A stretch of 64,000 nt of DNA from Psychromonas sp. MB-3u-54. Its GTDB lineage: Bacteria > Pseudomonadota > Gammaproteobacteria > Enterobacterales > Psychromonadaceae. Below are positions 46,837-55,336 of this stretch, one piece after another. The stretch covers positions 19,631 to 83,630 of the forward strand of contig NZ_PJBP01000087.1 of the NCBI RefSeq assembly GCF_002836415.1, in the 5' to 3' direction. The stretch's first letter is position 1, and each line of letters opens with the position of its first letter. A program made the translations under genes and the position numbers. The notes under the pieces were generated by a model. The model was not told where the DNA came from. It did no database searches and worked only from the letters and a program-made list of their open reading frames with translations.

Positions 46837-47101
46837 AAAAGGCTGGACAGCCCATCATTTTTTCTGAGTTGAGCAATACCATTTCGGCTATGTACAAAAA
46901 CTTTACTGCAATATGGATAGTCACCACATAAAAATGTACGGCCAACACAACGGGTGAACCATCAAAAAAGTGTGGGTCCTTATTTAGTGGCCGATGAAAC
47001 TTACTGGCAGAAAAATAAGCGGTAGAACAAGTTCTTGTCGTGCGCTACCCTCTATTATGTTATTTACAAAGCTTTACCCCTCATAATAGGAAAACAGAGA
47101 T
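46837..47101. other. Intergenic region between IS relic and GST gene
   Basis: No gene and no structure recognised. It probably includes decayed IS sequence and the GST promoter. Confidence 0.4.
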
Positions 47102-47776
47102 ATGATTACTTTGCACGGATTTGCCGCCAGTAACTATTACAATCTGGTTAAACATCTCTTGTTATACAAAGAGCTGCCCTTTCAGGAGAGCCTGACTTAC
47201 AGCGGAGGCGACGACTGGCTTTCAATAAGCCCGGTGGGGAAAGTGCCGGCAATAACAACTGCCGATGGCCGGCATTTATCTGAATCTAGCGTCATTTGCG
47301 ATTTTATCGAAGAGTCTTATCCCGCAAAGCCGCTCTACCCTGCTGATCCCGGCGAACGCGCAGCTATACGGCAAATCATGAAAATAGCGGAGCTTTATTT
47401 AGAGCTGCCCAGCCGACGACTTATTCCCTACGCATTTTCAGGCAAGACAGCCCCCAAGGAGATTCAGACTGAAGTAAGCAAAGTCTTAAATCGTGGCGTT
47501 GGCGCTATGCAGCTTTTGTGCAAGTTTTCACCCTGGATTGCGGGCGATAAAATGACCCTCGCTGATATCTATGTTTATTACGTCAATACCATAGTAAATA
47601 CGTTTAGCGCCAGTCAGCTCAATCGGGACATTCTCGCCGAGATACCGGGCATGAAAGCGTGGACAGCTTTAATGAGCGAATCCGCTATTGCGCAAACGGT
47701 GGAAGCCGATCGCGTAGCAAATATGCCCAATTTCATGGCCTATATAAAAGCACAGCAGCCGGCTCCCAAGGCCTGA
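47102..47776 (+). CDS. Glutathione S-transferase family protein
   Basis: 224 aa. The N-terminal thioredoxin-like domain (about 1-78) has HGFAASNYYNLVKHLLLYK, SPVGKVPAITTADG (cis-Pro) and HLSESSVICDFIEE (glutathione gamma-Glu binding Ser). The helical C-domain has PWIAGDKMTLADIYVYY, the conserved N-capping/Asp motif. It probably conjugates or reduces small electrophiles in the cytoplasm; substrate unknown. It stands alone between an IS relic and the defence-like genes. Confidence 0.9.
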   Translation: MITLHGFAASNYYNLVKHLLLYKELPFQESLTYSGGDDWLSISPVGKVPAITTADGRHLSESSVICDFIEESYPAKPLYPADPGERAAIRQIMKIAELYLELPSRRLIPYAFSGKTAPKEIQTEVSKVLNRGVGAMQLLCKFSPWIAGDKMTLADIYVYYVNTIVNTFSASQLNRDILAEIPGMKAWTALMSESAIAQTVEADRVANMPNFMAYIKAQQPAPKA

Positions 47777-47819
47777 GGATATTTGAGACAGTCATGACTT
47801 TCGATTCTTAATAAATCCA

Positions 47820-47857
47820 TCGGGTTTTGTTTTTTTCCCTAAAAGAGCAAAACCCGA
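47820..47857. terminator. Hairpin downstream of the GST gene
   Basis: TCGGGTTTTG pairs perfectly with CAAAACCCGA around an 18-nt T-rich loop. No T-run follows the stem on either strand, so the terminator call is moderate. Confidence 0.5.
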
Positions 47858-48033
47858 ATGCCACTGTGGCAACCAAGGGTACTGATTGCTTTACACGGCA
47901 GAGGACATAATAAAGTGATGCAAAAGGTACCCGACACTACACAATCATAAAATAACAGTTGGACAGAACGCTTAAAGCTAAAGTCTCTATGTTTGGATTC
48001 AACACAAGTCTACTTTTAATACCTATTCTTTTT

Positions 48034-48672
48034 CTACATCGATGCTTTAATGCTAAGCTCAATGAGCTGTGATCTAATGCTTTTCTTAATCCTTGGGTTA
48101 TCAGTATTTAATAAACTTTGTGCTAGTAAAAAAATTCGCTCATCAGTATCAGCATCAGCACCAAAACCAGCAGAGCTATAAAATCTATTTAATCCACATA
48201 TATTAATGGTTTGATTTCCTTTATCTGTTTTTGCGACATACAAAAAACCTGGTCTAATAACCAAAATATTATCATTATAATTATCAAAATGAGGGTGAAC
48301 AAATAAAAAAGAATTACTATGTGCGGGGTAACGATGCCGCGCAGTACTATTCGTTACCTTCTTATTTGACTTGGCTCCATTACAATCAATGCAAGCCATA
48401 CATAGATTAAGCGGTTCGAACATGAAATTTTTAGCTATAGAGCGTGGGATAATATGCTCTATATCCCAAGCCCGACCATGAGTAGTTTGTAGATCTCTCT
48501 TGCAATAAGGGCAAGTTGTATTCTGTTCTGCAACATAATGATTTTTAATAATAACTTTTAAATTATTAAGACATGAATCAGACCAGCTTTTTGCTGAAAA
48601 CTCAACCTCTTCTTTTTTGCTGGTAATTTGAATTAATTCGTCTTCCGAATAATTAACAGCATTAATGATCAT
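48034..48672 (-). CDS. HNH endonuclease, PtuB-like (Septu-type defence effector)
   Basis: 212 aa. The HNH module has CPYCKRDL (Cys54, Cys57), then DIEHIIPRS (His73, the metal-activated catalytic His), EPLNLCMACIDCNGAKSNKK (Cys91 and Cys94 completing a zinc site, with Asn). The C-terminal half (RPGFLYVAKTDKGNQTINICGLNRF) is shared by nucleases of this type. The start overlaps the ATPase gene by 11 bp, so the two are co-translated. Pairing an HNH nuclease with an SMC/OLD-like ATPase is the layout of Septu (PtuA-PtuB) anti-phage systems; retron-linked versions also exist, but no reverse transcriptase is near here. Confidence 0.82.
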   Translation of the reverse strand: MIINAVNYSEDELIQITSKKEEVEFSAKSWSDSCLNNLKVIIKNHYVAEQNTTCPYCKRDLQTTHGRAWDIEHIIPRSIAKNFMFEPLNLCMACIDCNGAKSNKKVTNSTARHRYPAHSNSFLFVHPHFDNYNDNILVIRPGFLYVAKTDKGNQTINICGLNRFYSSAGFGADADTDERIFLLAQSLLNTDNPRIKKSIRSQLIELSIKASM

Positions 48673-50167
48673 TATTAATTATCTCTAAAGTTTCATTGAG
48701 TAACTCGATTAATATTCTTACAGGATCCTCTGTATTTATTTTTGGTAAAAGATGAAAAAGTTGGTCAGCCTCAACTTTTTGTTCCTTTCCTAAATTACCA
48801 TTTTTAGATAAATAAGAAAGCAAACTGACTACCTTTCTATTTAGAAATTCGTTACGGAAACCAGGTGAATCAAAGAGTGTCGCTAACTGATAATCTGCAG
48901 AACGTAATAAATAATCTCTTGCTGAAAATAGTTTATTTTCATCCATACTCAAAATATAAGAGTTTTCTCCGTGAAGTTCTGAAACTATTTGAGGAGAATG
49001 AGTCGCGATTATAAAATGGCAACCATCGTAATTTTCGAATGTTTTTATTAACAATGACATAAAAGAACTTTGCCACTCTGGATGTAAACTAATTTCCGGT
49101 TCATCAATGCAGATTAATGAATTATTTTTTATTTTTCCAGAGATACCAAGCAAAATCAAAGCTATACATTGCTCTCCAGAGCTCGCTTTTTTAAAATCAA
49201 TGAATTTACGATTATCTGATTTATGAGATAAATTAAGTGAATGAACTTTTAAAACTTCCAAGTTTAATAACAACTCTATTGAATTTATTTTTATTTTTTC
49301 CAATGGGGAAGATACTTTCCCTAGGTGTAAATCGACACTCAACCTTTTATATACGCTCTTATTTGAATCCCCGTATAAATTAATAAAAGCTTTTAATACT
49401 TCACTGCGTTTTAAATCAACTAATTTATCTAAATCATTCGATTCATCAGTATTTAATTCAATTAACTTAACTAAGTGTTCGTTTATTAATTTATCAATTC
49501 CGTAAAAATTCACTTTATCCTTGGTAAATTTTGATGAAAAAGAAACTCTAATTCTTCGACCATAGCCCAAATATTCAAGAGTTTTTTCCATTACAATAAG
49601 ATTTTTTCCTACTGCATCAGCTTTAGTAAATAATGACTGAACAATGCTATTTATCAAAGAATTAACATGAATTGTTTTATCCATTCTTTTTAATCCAATA
49701 TATGAATAAATCTGATGTTTTTTATTATGGGGGTCTTTAAAAAAATTCGCATGGCTAATATCTTTTATTGGAAATCGATCGAATGGGCTTGTTGATACAC
49801 AAATCACTCTTTTTGGAAACACTGCAGAATGAACTTTAGGAAATGGCTTTGCACAGTATATACCAGCTAATTCTTTACCTATTTCACCAGCGTTTACCTC
49901 GTGACCTTTTAAGTTATACCGTATTGAATTTTTTCTATAATATTTATCTAACTCGCTAAGGTCAGCGCCTATCTCCCACAAATCGGGGCGTTCGTAAAAA
50001 CTTGAATTATCTCTATAAAAAAAATTAGCAATAAAGCTAAGAAGGTTGCTTTTACCTGATCCATTTTTCCCTATTAACACTGTATAAGTGTTGTTTTTAT
50101 TCTTATGGGCGAGCGATAGAGGGTAATTTATATTACCCATGATGCTATTAAGTATATAAAATGACAT
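48662..50167 (-). CDS. AAA/ABC-type ATPase, PtuA-like (Septu-type defence)
   Basis: 501 aa from an ATG with AAAGG seven bases upstream; a frame 14 codons longer lacks an RBS. Walker A is IGKNGSGKSN (about 32-41). The signature and Walker B regions are KKASSGEQCIALILLGI and SLICIDEPEISLHPEWQSSFM, and the H-loop is IIATHSPQIVSEL. The separation of Walker A from Walker B by about 300 residues, with an alpha-helical insert, is the OLD/SMC-like arrangement seen in PtuA and overcoming-lysogenization nucleases. There is no TOPRIM domain at the C-terminus, so it is not a full OLD nuclease. It is the middle gene of a three-gene set with the small protein upstream and the HNH nuclease downstream. Confidence 0.82.
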   Translation of the reverse strand: MSFYILNSIMGNINYPLSLAHKNKNNTYTVLIGKNGSGKSNLLSFIANFFYRDNSSFYERPDLWEIGADLSELDKYYRKNSIRYNLKGHEVNAGEIGKELAGIYCAKPFPKVHSAVFPKRVICVSTSPFDRFPIKDISHANFFKDPHNKKHQIYSYIGLKRMDKTIHVNSLINSIVQSLFTKADAVGKNLIVMEKTLEYLGYGRRIRVSFSSKFTKDKVNFYGIDKLINEHLVKLIELNTDESNDLDKLVDLKRSEVLKAFINLYGDSNKSVYKRLSVDLHLGKVSSPLEKIKINSIELLLNLEVLKVHSLNLSHKSDNRKFIDFKKASSGEQCIALILLGISGKIKNNSLICIDEPEISLHPEWQSSFMSLLIKTFENYDGCHFIIATHSPQIVSELHGENSYILSMDENKLFSARDYLLRSADYQLATLFDSPGFRNEFLNRKVVSLLSYLSKNGNLGKEQKVEADQLFHLLPKINTEDPVRILIELLNETLEIINNDH

Positions 50168-50265
50168 ACATAAACCTTTGTATTTAGAAAAATTAAAGCA
50201 CCCAAACATTTAGATCAGATCGTCATGGTTTTTAACTATTCAAAATATGGATATCTCTGAATTTA

Positions 50266-50523
50266 TTAGTCGTAATATGATGCAACACCATCATAGTAGC
50301 CTTGGGCAAATGCAGCATGAGGACTTTTATGTCTAACCACACCAGCTTGACTTTCAGGTAACGAATCTAGATCAAGTATCAAATTTTCACTACGAACGAT
50401 ACCGGCTTTAAAGCCAGCATCATAGGCACAGCCGCAACAACGGTGACGTCCATGGCCGCCTTGATCTATTGGTAATAAATTAAACTTTGGATCATTGCGA
50501 TGAGCATTTAGACAAATAGGCAT
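50266..50523 (-). CDS. Small cysteine/histidine protein upstream of the ATPase-HNH pair, function unknown
   Basis: 85 aa with a very strong RBS (GGAGAGGAG) before the ATG. The sequence looks conserved and soluble: MPICLNAHRND, then GGHGRHRCCGCAYDAGFKAG, and DLDSLPESQAGVVRHKSPHAAFAQGYYDG. Cys4, His8 and the HGRHRCCGC cluster could bind a metal. I do not recognise a named family, though the style resembles small proteins I associate with defence islands. It ends about 100 bp before the preferred ATPase start on the same strand, so it may be the first gene of the same operon. Confidence 0.65.
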   Translation of the reverse strand: MPICLNAHRNDPKFNLLPIDQGGHGRHRCCGCAYDAGFKAGIVRSENLILDLDSLPESQAGVVRHKSPHAAFAQGYYDGVASYYD

Positions 50524-51054
50524 TACAAACTCCTCTCCAAGTAAATAAGCAATTATAATTAGTACTTATGAAAGGGCTAATTACTTGCTTTCTCAAGAAA
50601 GTGACCCATCAAAAAATTATTTTATTGTTGTTTTTGCCAGAGTACATATTCATCTCTATTTTATCAAACAGTTAGATTAAATTAACAAATATAGATCATC
50701 TATAAAATCTGAAGAATTCCATATTTGCACTGGAAACTTGGAACCTAACTGTTGCTTATCAATCGGCAGGTAAATTTCCCATCAAAAGTAAAAACTTTCA
50801 AGCGCCCTTTCGGCTGTTATTAGATTGATAAATCGCTCTATAACAATAAAACCCCTTCGCCCGTTAAATGATTGAAGTTTTTTCTAGGGCCATAGGTTGA
50901 TTATGTTCACCTAAAGTCCCTGAGGATGTCTCTTTAGCACCTTAAAATCGTGATTTAAGGGGGCTTTAAGACTTTGATTTTAAAGGAGTTAATAAATTGG
51001 ATCTTTGCTGTTTTGCAGTGTTATATTTGGCTAATAATCAATTTGGAGAAAACC
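50524..51054. other. Intergenic region between the defence-like genes and qnr; structured leader
   Basis: The right part (about 50910-50970) can fold: CTAAAG...CTTTAG, CCTTAAA-ATCGTGA-TTTAAGG, and an outer CTAAAGTCCC / GGGCTTTAAG arm. These fall about 85-145 bp before the qnr start, suggesting a folded mRNA leader or terminator. The left part holds the promoter of the small Cys protein. No LexA box was found. Confidence 0.45.
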
Positions 51055-51708
51055 ATGAGCCACAAGCAAACCTTTCGTGAGCATGATTTTTCGCAGCAAT
51101 CGCTGCAGGAGTCAATATTTGAAAACTGTCATTTTTATCATTGTAATTTTAGCCGTGCAGATTTAAGGGACGCAAAATTTATCAATTGTCAGTTTATTGA
51201 AGCGGGAGACAGTATCGGCTGCCAATTTAATTATGCTGATTTGCGTGATGCCAGTTTTAAACAGTGCAAGCTCGGCATGGCTAACTTTCAAGGTGCCAAT
51301 GGTTTTGGTGCGGAGTTTAGAGAATGTGACTTGCAGGGAGCCAGTTTCTTAAAAACCAGCTTTGTAAATCAGATCTCACGGCAAAGTTATTTTTGCTGTG
51401 TTTATATTACTGGCTGCAATTTGTCTTACAGCAACTTCGAAGGGCAATGCATTGAAAAATGTGATTTATTCGAAAATCGCTGGAATGGCGCTAATTTACA
51501 AGGGGCTTCTTTTAAAGGCTCTGACTTAAGCCGGGGCGAATTTTCAGCCGATAGCTGGCAGCAGTTTGATATGCAGTATTGTGATTTAACCAACAGTGAA
51601 TTATACGGTTTGGATCCGCGCCGTGTGAACTTAAACGGGGTGAAAATCTGCGACTGGCAGCAGGAACAATTATTAGAATCACTGGGCATTGTTGTTTTAC
51701 CGAGTTAA
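51055..51708 (+). CDS. qnr: Qnr-family pentapeptide repeat protein
   Basis: 217 aa (Qnr proteins are 214-219). The start was chosen at the ATG after TTTGGAGAAAACC; a longer frame adds 27 unrelated residues. The right-handed beta-helix is built of A(D/N)(L/F)xx repeats such as FSRADLRDAKFINCQF and FNYADLRDASFKQCKL. Several Qnr-specific stretches are present: YFCCVYITGCNLSYSNFE, EKCDLFENRWNGA, GSDLSRGEFS, CDLTNSELYGLD and the C-terminal LLESLGIVV, aligning in order with QnrA/QnrB. Such proteins mimic DNA and protect gyrase/topoisomerase IV; chromosomal copies are known in marine gammaproteobacteria. Whether it gives quinolone resistance cannot be told. Confidence 0.85.
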   Translation: MSHKQTFREHDFSQQSLQESIFENCHFYHCNFSRADLRDAKFINCQFIEAGDSIGCQFNYADLRDASFKQCKLGMANFQGANGFGAEFRECDLQGASFLKTSFVNQISRQSYFCCVYITGCNLSYSNFEGQCIEKCDLFENRWNGANLQGASFKGSDLSRGEFSADSWQQFDMQYCDLTNSELYGLDPRRVNLNGVKICDWQQEQLLESLGIVVLPS

Positions 51709-51714
51709 AGCAGC

Positions 51715-51890
51715 GGTGCACGCTACGGGTTAGTTATTAGTAGGGTGCGCACCGCAAGCAGAGACCGCGGTAATCGGTGCGCGGAGCGCCCCCTACGGGC
51801 GGATTAATGCGTTTGCTATTATATTATAGGCAGGTGCATTTTATGCACCGCAGGAAATCGGTGCGCGAAGCGCACCCTACGGGCTGCTTT
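51715..51890. repeat. Two GGTGC-type palindromic repeat modules
   Basis: TAGGGTGCGCACCG...CGGTGCGCGGAGCGC and GGTGCATTTTATGCACC...CGGTGCGCGAAGCGCACC, each ending CCTACGGGC. They are the same family as the arrays at 7.4, 18.7 and 62.8 kb but only two copies long. Confidence 0.85.
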
Positions 51891-51963
51891 GAGCAATATT
51901 CTAGATATTTATTTCCAGGTGATTTGAGTATGAATATAATGCCAACGGTCATTTACATTGACT

Positions 51964-51994
51964 ATCAAACTATATGATATATATTTTGTTTGAT
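51964..51994. promoter_or_regulatory. Inverted repeat before the CDF exporter gene
   Basis: ATCAAAC and GTTTGAT (7/7) are separated by an AT-rich 17-bp centre, 25 bp before the ATG. It could be an operator for a metal-responsive repressor. Confidence 0.35.
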
Positions 51995-52018
51995 TATCAA
52001 AGCAAGCAGGTAAGCCTA

Positions 52019-52921
52019 ATGCGTAATCACAGCATCCAGAAATGGCAGCAACGCCATGATTTCACCAGCCATAACCGTAAAAGTGAACGGCGTGCCTATT
52101 ATGTGCTTATTCTCACGGTCATTACTATGGTCATAGAGATTATTGCCGGCACAATTTACGGCTCAATGGCGTTACTGGCAGATGGCTGGCATATGGGCAC
52201 GCACGCAGTTGCGTTTATGATCACCATTTTTGCCTATCAATATGCCCGCAAGCATGCCAATAACGAATCCTTTACTTTCGGTACCGGCAAAGCCAGTGTG
52301 CTGGGCGGATTTAGCAGTGCGATAGCCCTTGGTTTGGTGGCTGTGATCATGCTCGGTGAATCTGTTCATCGTTTAATGTCACCGCAGGAAATTCAATTTA
52401 ATGAAGCGATTCTGGTTGCCGTGATTGGCCTGTCGGTTAATATTCTCAGTGTGTTTTTACTAAAAGACGATCATCAGCATAATGGTCATCAGGATCACAA
52501 CCTGAAAGCCGCCTATTTTCATGTTTTAGCCGATGCATTGACGTCACTGCTGGCAATCTTTGCGCTGCTTGCCGGAAAATATTGGGGCTTGAACTGGGTT
52601 GATGCTTTAATGGGTATTGTGGGTTCTGTGATCATTACCCGATGGGCCATTGGCCTGATCAAACAAACCGGTCCTATCTTATTGGACGCAAGCATTGAAC
52701 CGCAATATCAACAGAAAATAATCACTACCCTGGAAATGCAGGGTGACAATAAAGTCAGTGATATCCATATTTGGAAAGTCAGTGCAGATCACTACGCTGC
52801 AATGATTTCTTTAGTGACTCATGATCCAAAACCGGTTGATCATTACAAGCAATTACTGGATAAATTTAATAAAATTGATCACCTGACAATTGAGGTAAAC
52901 CACTGCACAGAGAGACATTAA
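52019..52921 (+). CDS. Cation diffusion facilitator metal exporter (DmeF/CzcD-like)
   Basis: 300 aa from the ATG after CAGGTAAGCC; a frame 15 codons longer is less likely. There are six membrane segments. The metal-site motif HMGTH(A) (TM2: LADGWHMGTHAVAFM) and the matching HVLADALTSLL (TM5) carry the His/Asp ligands. A His-rich loop lies between (DDHQHNGHQDHN). The C-terminal cytoplasmic domain has DIHIWKVSADHYAAMISLV. The HMxxH/HxxxD pattern and His loop fit the cobalt/zinc exporting DmeF type. It works at the inner membrane by proton antiport. Confidence 0.9.
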   Translation: MRNHSIQKWQQRHDFTSHNRKSERRAYYVLILTVITMVIEIIAGTIYGSMALLADGWHMGTHAVAFMITIFAYQYARKHANNESFTFGTGKASVLGGFSSAIALGLVAVIMLGESVHRLMSPQEIQFNEAILVAVIGLSVNILSVFLLKDDHQHNGHQDHNLKAAYFHVLADALTSLLAIFALLAGKYWGLNWVDALMGIVGSVIITRWAIGLIKQTGPILLDASIEPQYQQKIITTLEMQGDNKVSDIHIWKVSADHYAAMISLVTHDPKPVDHYKQLLDKFNKIDHLTIEVNHCTERH

Positions 52922-52950
52922 ATAACCAGCCCATTATATTTTTAGCCGTG

Positions 52951-53211
52951 GTAAGAAACCAACACTTTTCACTTGCACACACCTACACCATTCAAGTATT
53001 GGGCAGCCAAGGTGCAATGCGCATCAAAGAACTCGCCAGAAAATGGGGATAACCACCAGCACGGTGCAGGCAGATAAGCGGGTTAATGCCGGATTTATGC
53101 AGCGACGCACGCACCACTCAGACAGACCCAGGACAGCGTTTTCACCCTGCACATGATGATCTTCACCTGACTCAAGATATGACGGCTAATTTAGATGAAA
53201 ATGAATACTGA
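52951..53211 (+). pseudogene. MarR-family regulator relic
   Basis: Fragments in successive frames read RNQHFSLAHTYTIQVLGSQG, AMRIKELARKWG then a stop, then MGITTSTVQADKRVNAGFMQ, then FTLHMM and LTQDMTANLDENEY. This is the winged-helix core of a MarR regulator (KELA..GIT.STV..D.LV.AGF.QR). It has at least three frame breaks, so is not functional. Confidence 0.65.
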
Positions 53212-53293
53212 ATTTTAATTGCTATCTTGAAAGGTTGCAGCAGGCAGGATATATCTTTTAACTTATGCTCTTTAAATAAATTCAACTTAAAAA

Positions 53294-53316
53294 AACCTCA
53301 ACATAGGGTTAAGGTT
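53294..53316. terminator. Terminator of the DUF2999 gene
   Basis: AACCTCAAC / GTTAAGGTT stem (one mismatch), loop ATAGG, with A-run on the left and T-run on the right, so it acts in both directions. Confidence 0.75.
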
Positions 53317-53335
53317 TTTTAGTTTTTAAAAGCGC

Positions 53336-53593
53336 TTATTTGCTTTCTTGCAGTCTCTCTTTTGCCGCTTCTACTTTTGAAAAATCTAAATTTAACTCTT
53401 CAACGGCCTGTTTGATCAAATCCGGATTGGTCATCACCATCATCATCAGCGGTTGTAATTTATCTTGAGGAATACCTAAGCTTTGAATAATAGTCATTGC
53501 AGATAACGGATTTTGGGTTAACGCTTCAAATAGTTCGCTGATTTTTTGATCAGTTACATTATGATCTTTTAGGGTTTGGATAATTGGGTTCAT
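53336..53593 (-). CDS. DUF2999-like small protein
   Basis: 85 aa from the second ATG, which has the better-spaced AGAG; the first ATG is two codons earlier. The sequence MNPIIQTLKDHNVTDQKISELFEALTQNPLSAM...LGIPQDKLQPLMM is the pattern of the small helical DUF2999 proteins of Vibrio and Psychromonas. No known activity. It is followed by a strong terminator and faces hflX divergently. Confidence 0.78.
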   Translation of the reverse strand: MNPIIQTLKDHNVTDQKISELFEALTQNPLSAMTIIQSLGIPQDKLQPLMMMVMTNPDLIKQAVEELNLDFSKVEAAKERLQESK

Positions 53594-53828
53594 TAGCATT
53601 TCTCTTTAATAGGGATGCACCACAATTTACCTTATTCTCACCCTGATTGCGATCATATCCTGCCATTATAATTTGCTTCCCGGCAGTCAGAAAAGGTTAT
53701 TAAAATGTCCGAATAGTCCTAAAACAGTGTCTGTTTTTATTAAAATACCCGGCTTTATTAGCCCACGATAAAATGGGTATATAAGCTCAGCACAAATGCG
53801 TAGAATGCACCTTATATTACTTTAAGCA

Positions 53829-55172
53829 ATGAGCAGCAATATGACGATTCCAACAACAGAAAAATCTGTCACCCGCGCCCTATTAATTTCTATTCGCACA
53901 CCTGATGTCAGCCTACCAGAAGTGGAGGAATCATTATCTGAATTAGGCCGTTTAGTGAGCACCTTAGGCTTTTCTGTGGTGGCGACTAAAACCCAACGAC
54001 AAAGATCGACCAAACAGCTGTCAGTATTGGGCTCTGGAAAACTGGAAGAATTAGCCGCATTAACCAGTGAGTCTGAAGATGAATCGCAGTTAGACTTTGA
54101 TCAGGATGAATTAAGCGCATTAATAGCCGCAGGTGACATTCAAGAACAGGCAAATGTGGCGGTATTTGATTGCGAACTGAGTCCCAATCAAATACGCCAT
54201 GTTGAAGCAGCCTTAGGGGTAGAGGTTTACGATCGTACCCGCGTGATTATCGAAATATTTAGTAAACATGCACGTACCCGTACCGCTAAGCTGCAGGTAG
54301 AAATAGCGCGACTTAATTATTTAACGCCGAGATTACGTGATGAAAACAGTGGCGATCGCGAACGCCAAAAAGGCAGTTGGATAGGTGAAAGTGCCTTTGA
54401 AATTAACAGCCGTCGTATTCGCGATAAAATAGCTGATCTAAAACGTGAATTGAAAAAACTACAGGAAGAGATGCAGGGCAGACGCAGTAGTCGTGTGGAG
54501 CAATTGTGTGTCGCATTAGTGGGTTATACCAATGCCGGAAAATCATCTTTAATGCGCGCCCTGACCGACTCGGAAGTGTTAGTTGAAGATAAATTATTTG
54601 CCACCTTAGATACGACGGTGCGTACCCTGCAGCCGCCGACACAGCCGCGAATTTTAATCTCCGACACAGTAGGTTTTATCAAAAAGCTGCCCCATGATTT
54701 AGTGGCTTCATTTCATTCAACCTTAGAAGAAGCAAAAGATGCAGATTTATTGCTTTACGTGGTCGATGCTTCCGATGAAAACTTCACCGCTCAATTAGCC
54801 GTTGTTGATCATGTATTAGCGGAATTGAATGTCGATTCAAGAAACAAACTATTATTGCTTAATAAGGTCGATTGTATCAGTGAAGAGCGGCAATTAGCGC
54901 TGCTCGAGCAATACCCCGATGCGCTGCAAATCAGTGCGCGTAACAAAGATGATGTCACCCTGGTGCACCGGGAAATTCAAGATTTTCTGGAAAAGAAAAT
55001 GTGCCCCGCCTGTTTTAATATCCCCTACACTGCCAGTGGCGTCATGGGCGAAATTCACAGCAAGATGCAGGTGACAGATGAGCAATACCATGAAGATGGT
55101 ATGCGTATAACCCTAAAAGCAACCCCGGTTGCTTTGGAGCGACTGCATAAAATGCTGCAAAGCTCTTTTTAA
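53829..55172 (+). CDS. hflX: GTPase HflX
   Basis: 447 aa (E. coli 426). The N-terminal HflX domain has SVLGSGKLEELAAL and FDCELSPNQIRHVEAALGVEVYDRTRVIIEIF, a central helical region has ARTRTAKLQVEIARLNYLTPRLR, and the G domain has GYTNAGKSSLMRAL (G1), DTT (G2), DTVGFIKKLP (G3) and LNKVD (G4). It binds stalled ribosomes and rescues them after stress. It is not next to hfq/miaA as in E. coli, so this is a stand-alone locus. An acidic insert (SESEDESQLDFDQDE) precedes the NQxR motif. Confidence 0.92.
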   Translation: MSSNMTIPTTEKSVTRALLISIRTPDVSLPEVEESLSELGRLVSTLGFSVVATKTQRQRSTKQLSVLGSGKLEELAALTSESEDESQLDFDQDELSALIAAGDIQEQANVAVFDCELSPNQIRHVEAALGVEVYDRTRVIIEIFSKHARTRTAKLQVEIARLNYLTPRLRDENSGDRERQKGSWIGESAFEINSRRIRDKIADLKRELKKLQEEMQGRRSSRVEQLCVALVGYTNAGKSSLMRALTDSEVLVEDKLFATLDTTVRTLQPPTQPRILISDTVGFIKKLPHDLVASFHSTLEEAKDADLLLYVVDASDENFTAQLAVVDHVLAELNVDSRNKLLLLNKVDCISEERQLALLEQYPDALQISARNKDDVTLVHREIQDFLEKKMCPACFNIPYTASGVMGEIHSKMQVTDEQYHEDGMRITLKATPVALERLHKMLQSSF

Positions 55173-55180
55173 TACTTGGT

Positions 55181-55220
55181 TATACCCCAACCACCTGCTA
55201 AATCAGGTGGTTGGGGTATA
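55181..55220. terminator. Perfect 17-bp hairpin downstream of hflX
   Basis: TATACCCCAACCACCTG and CAGGTGGTTGGGGTATA are exact complements around CTAAAT. There is no T-run, so it may be an mRNA-stabilising or Rho-independent-like structure. Confidence 0.6.
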
Positions 55221-55233
55221 ATGAACTAAAGTC

Positions 55234-55263
55234 AAAATACGGGTCAAAAGACCCGTTATTTTA
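55234..55263. terminator. Bidirectional terminator after hflX / after the hydroxyacid dehydrogenase operon
   Basis: AAAATACGGGTC / GACCCGTTATTTT with an AAAA loop. It is U-rich after the stem on both strands, and lies between convergent genes. Confidence 0.75.
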
Positions 55264-55336
55264 GGGTGATAAAAATCATTCATGTTATGCCACAAACATT
55301 TACCCCTTAACATTTACCCCGTTAATATTTATCACT

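Noticed and set aside
46419..47101. Intact insertion sequence
   Set aside because: The transposase has stops and lacks its C-terminal half, and no terminal inverted repeats were seen.
48662..50167. OLD-family nuclease (single-gene Gabija/OLD type)
   Set aside because: There is no TOPRIM domain after the ATPase; the nuclease activity is in a separate HNH gene.
48034..50523. Retron with Septu-type effectors
   Set aside because: No reverse transcriptase or msr-msd-like sequence is found on either side of the pair.
50524..51054. LexA box controlling qnr
   Set aside because: No CTGT-N8-ACAG site is present upstream of the gene.
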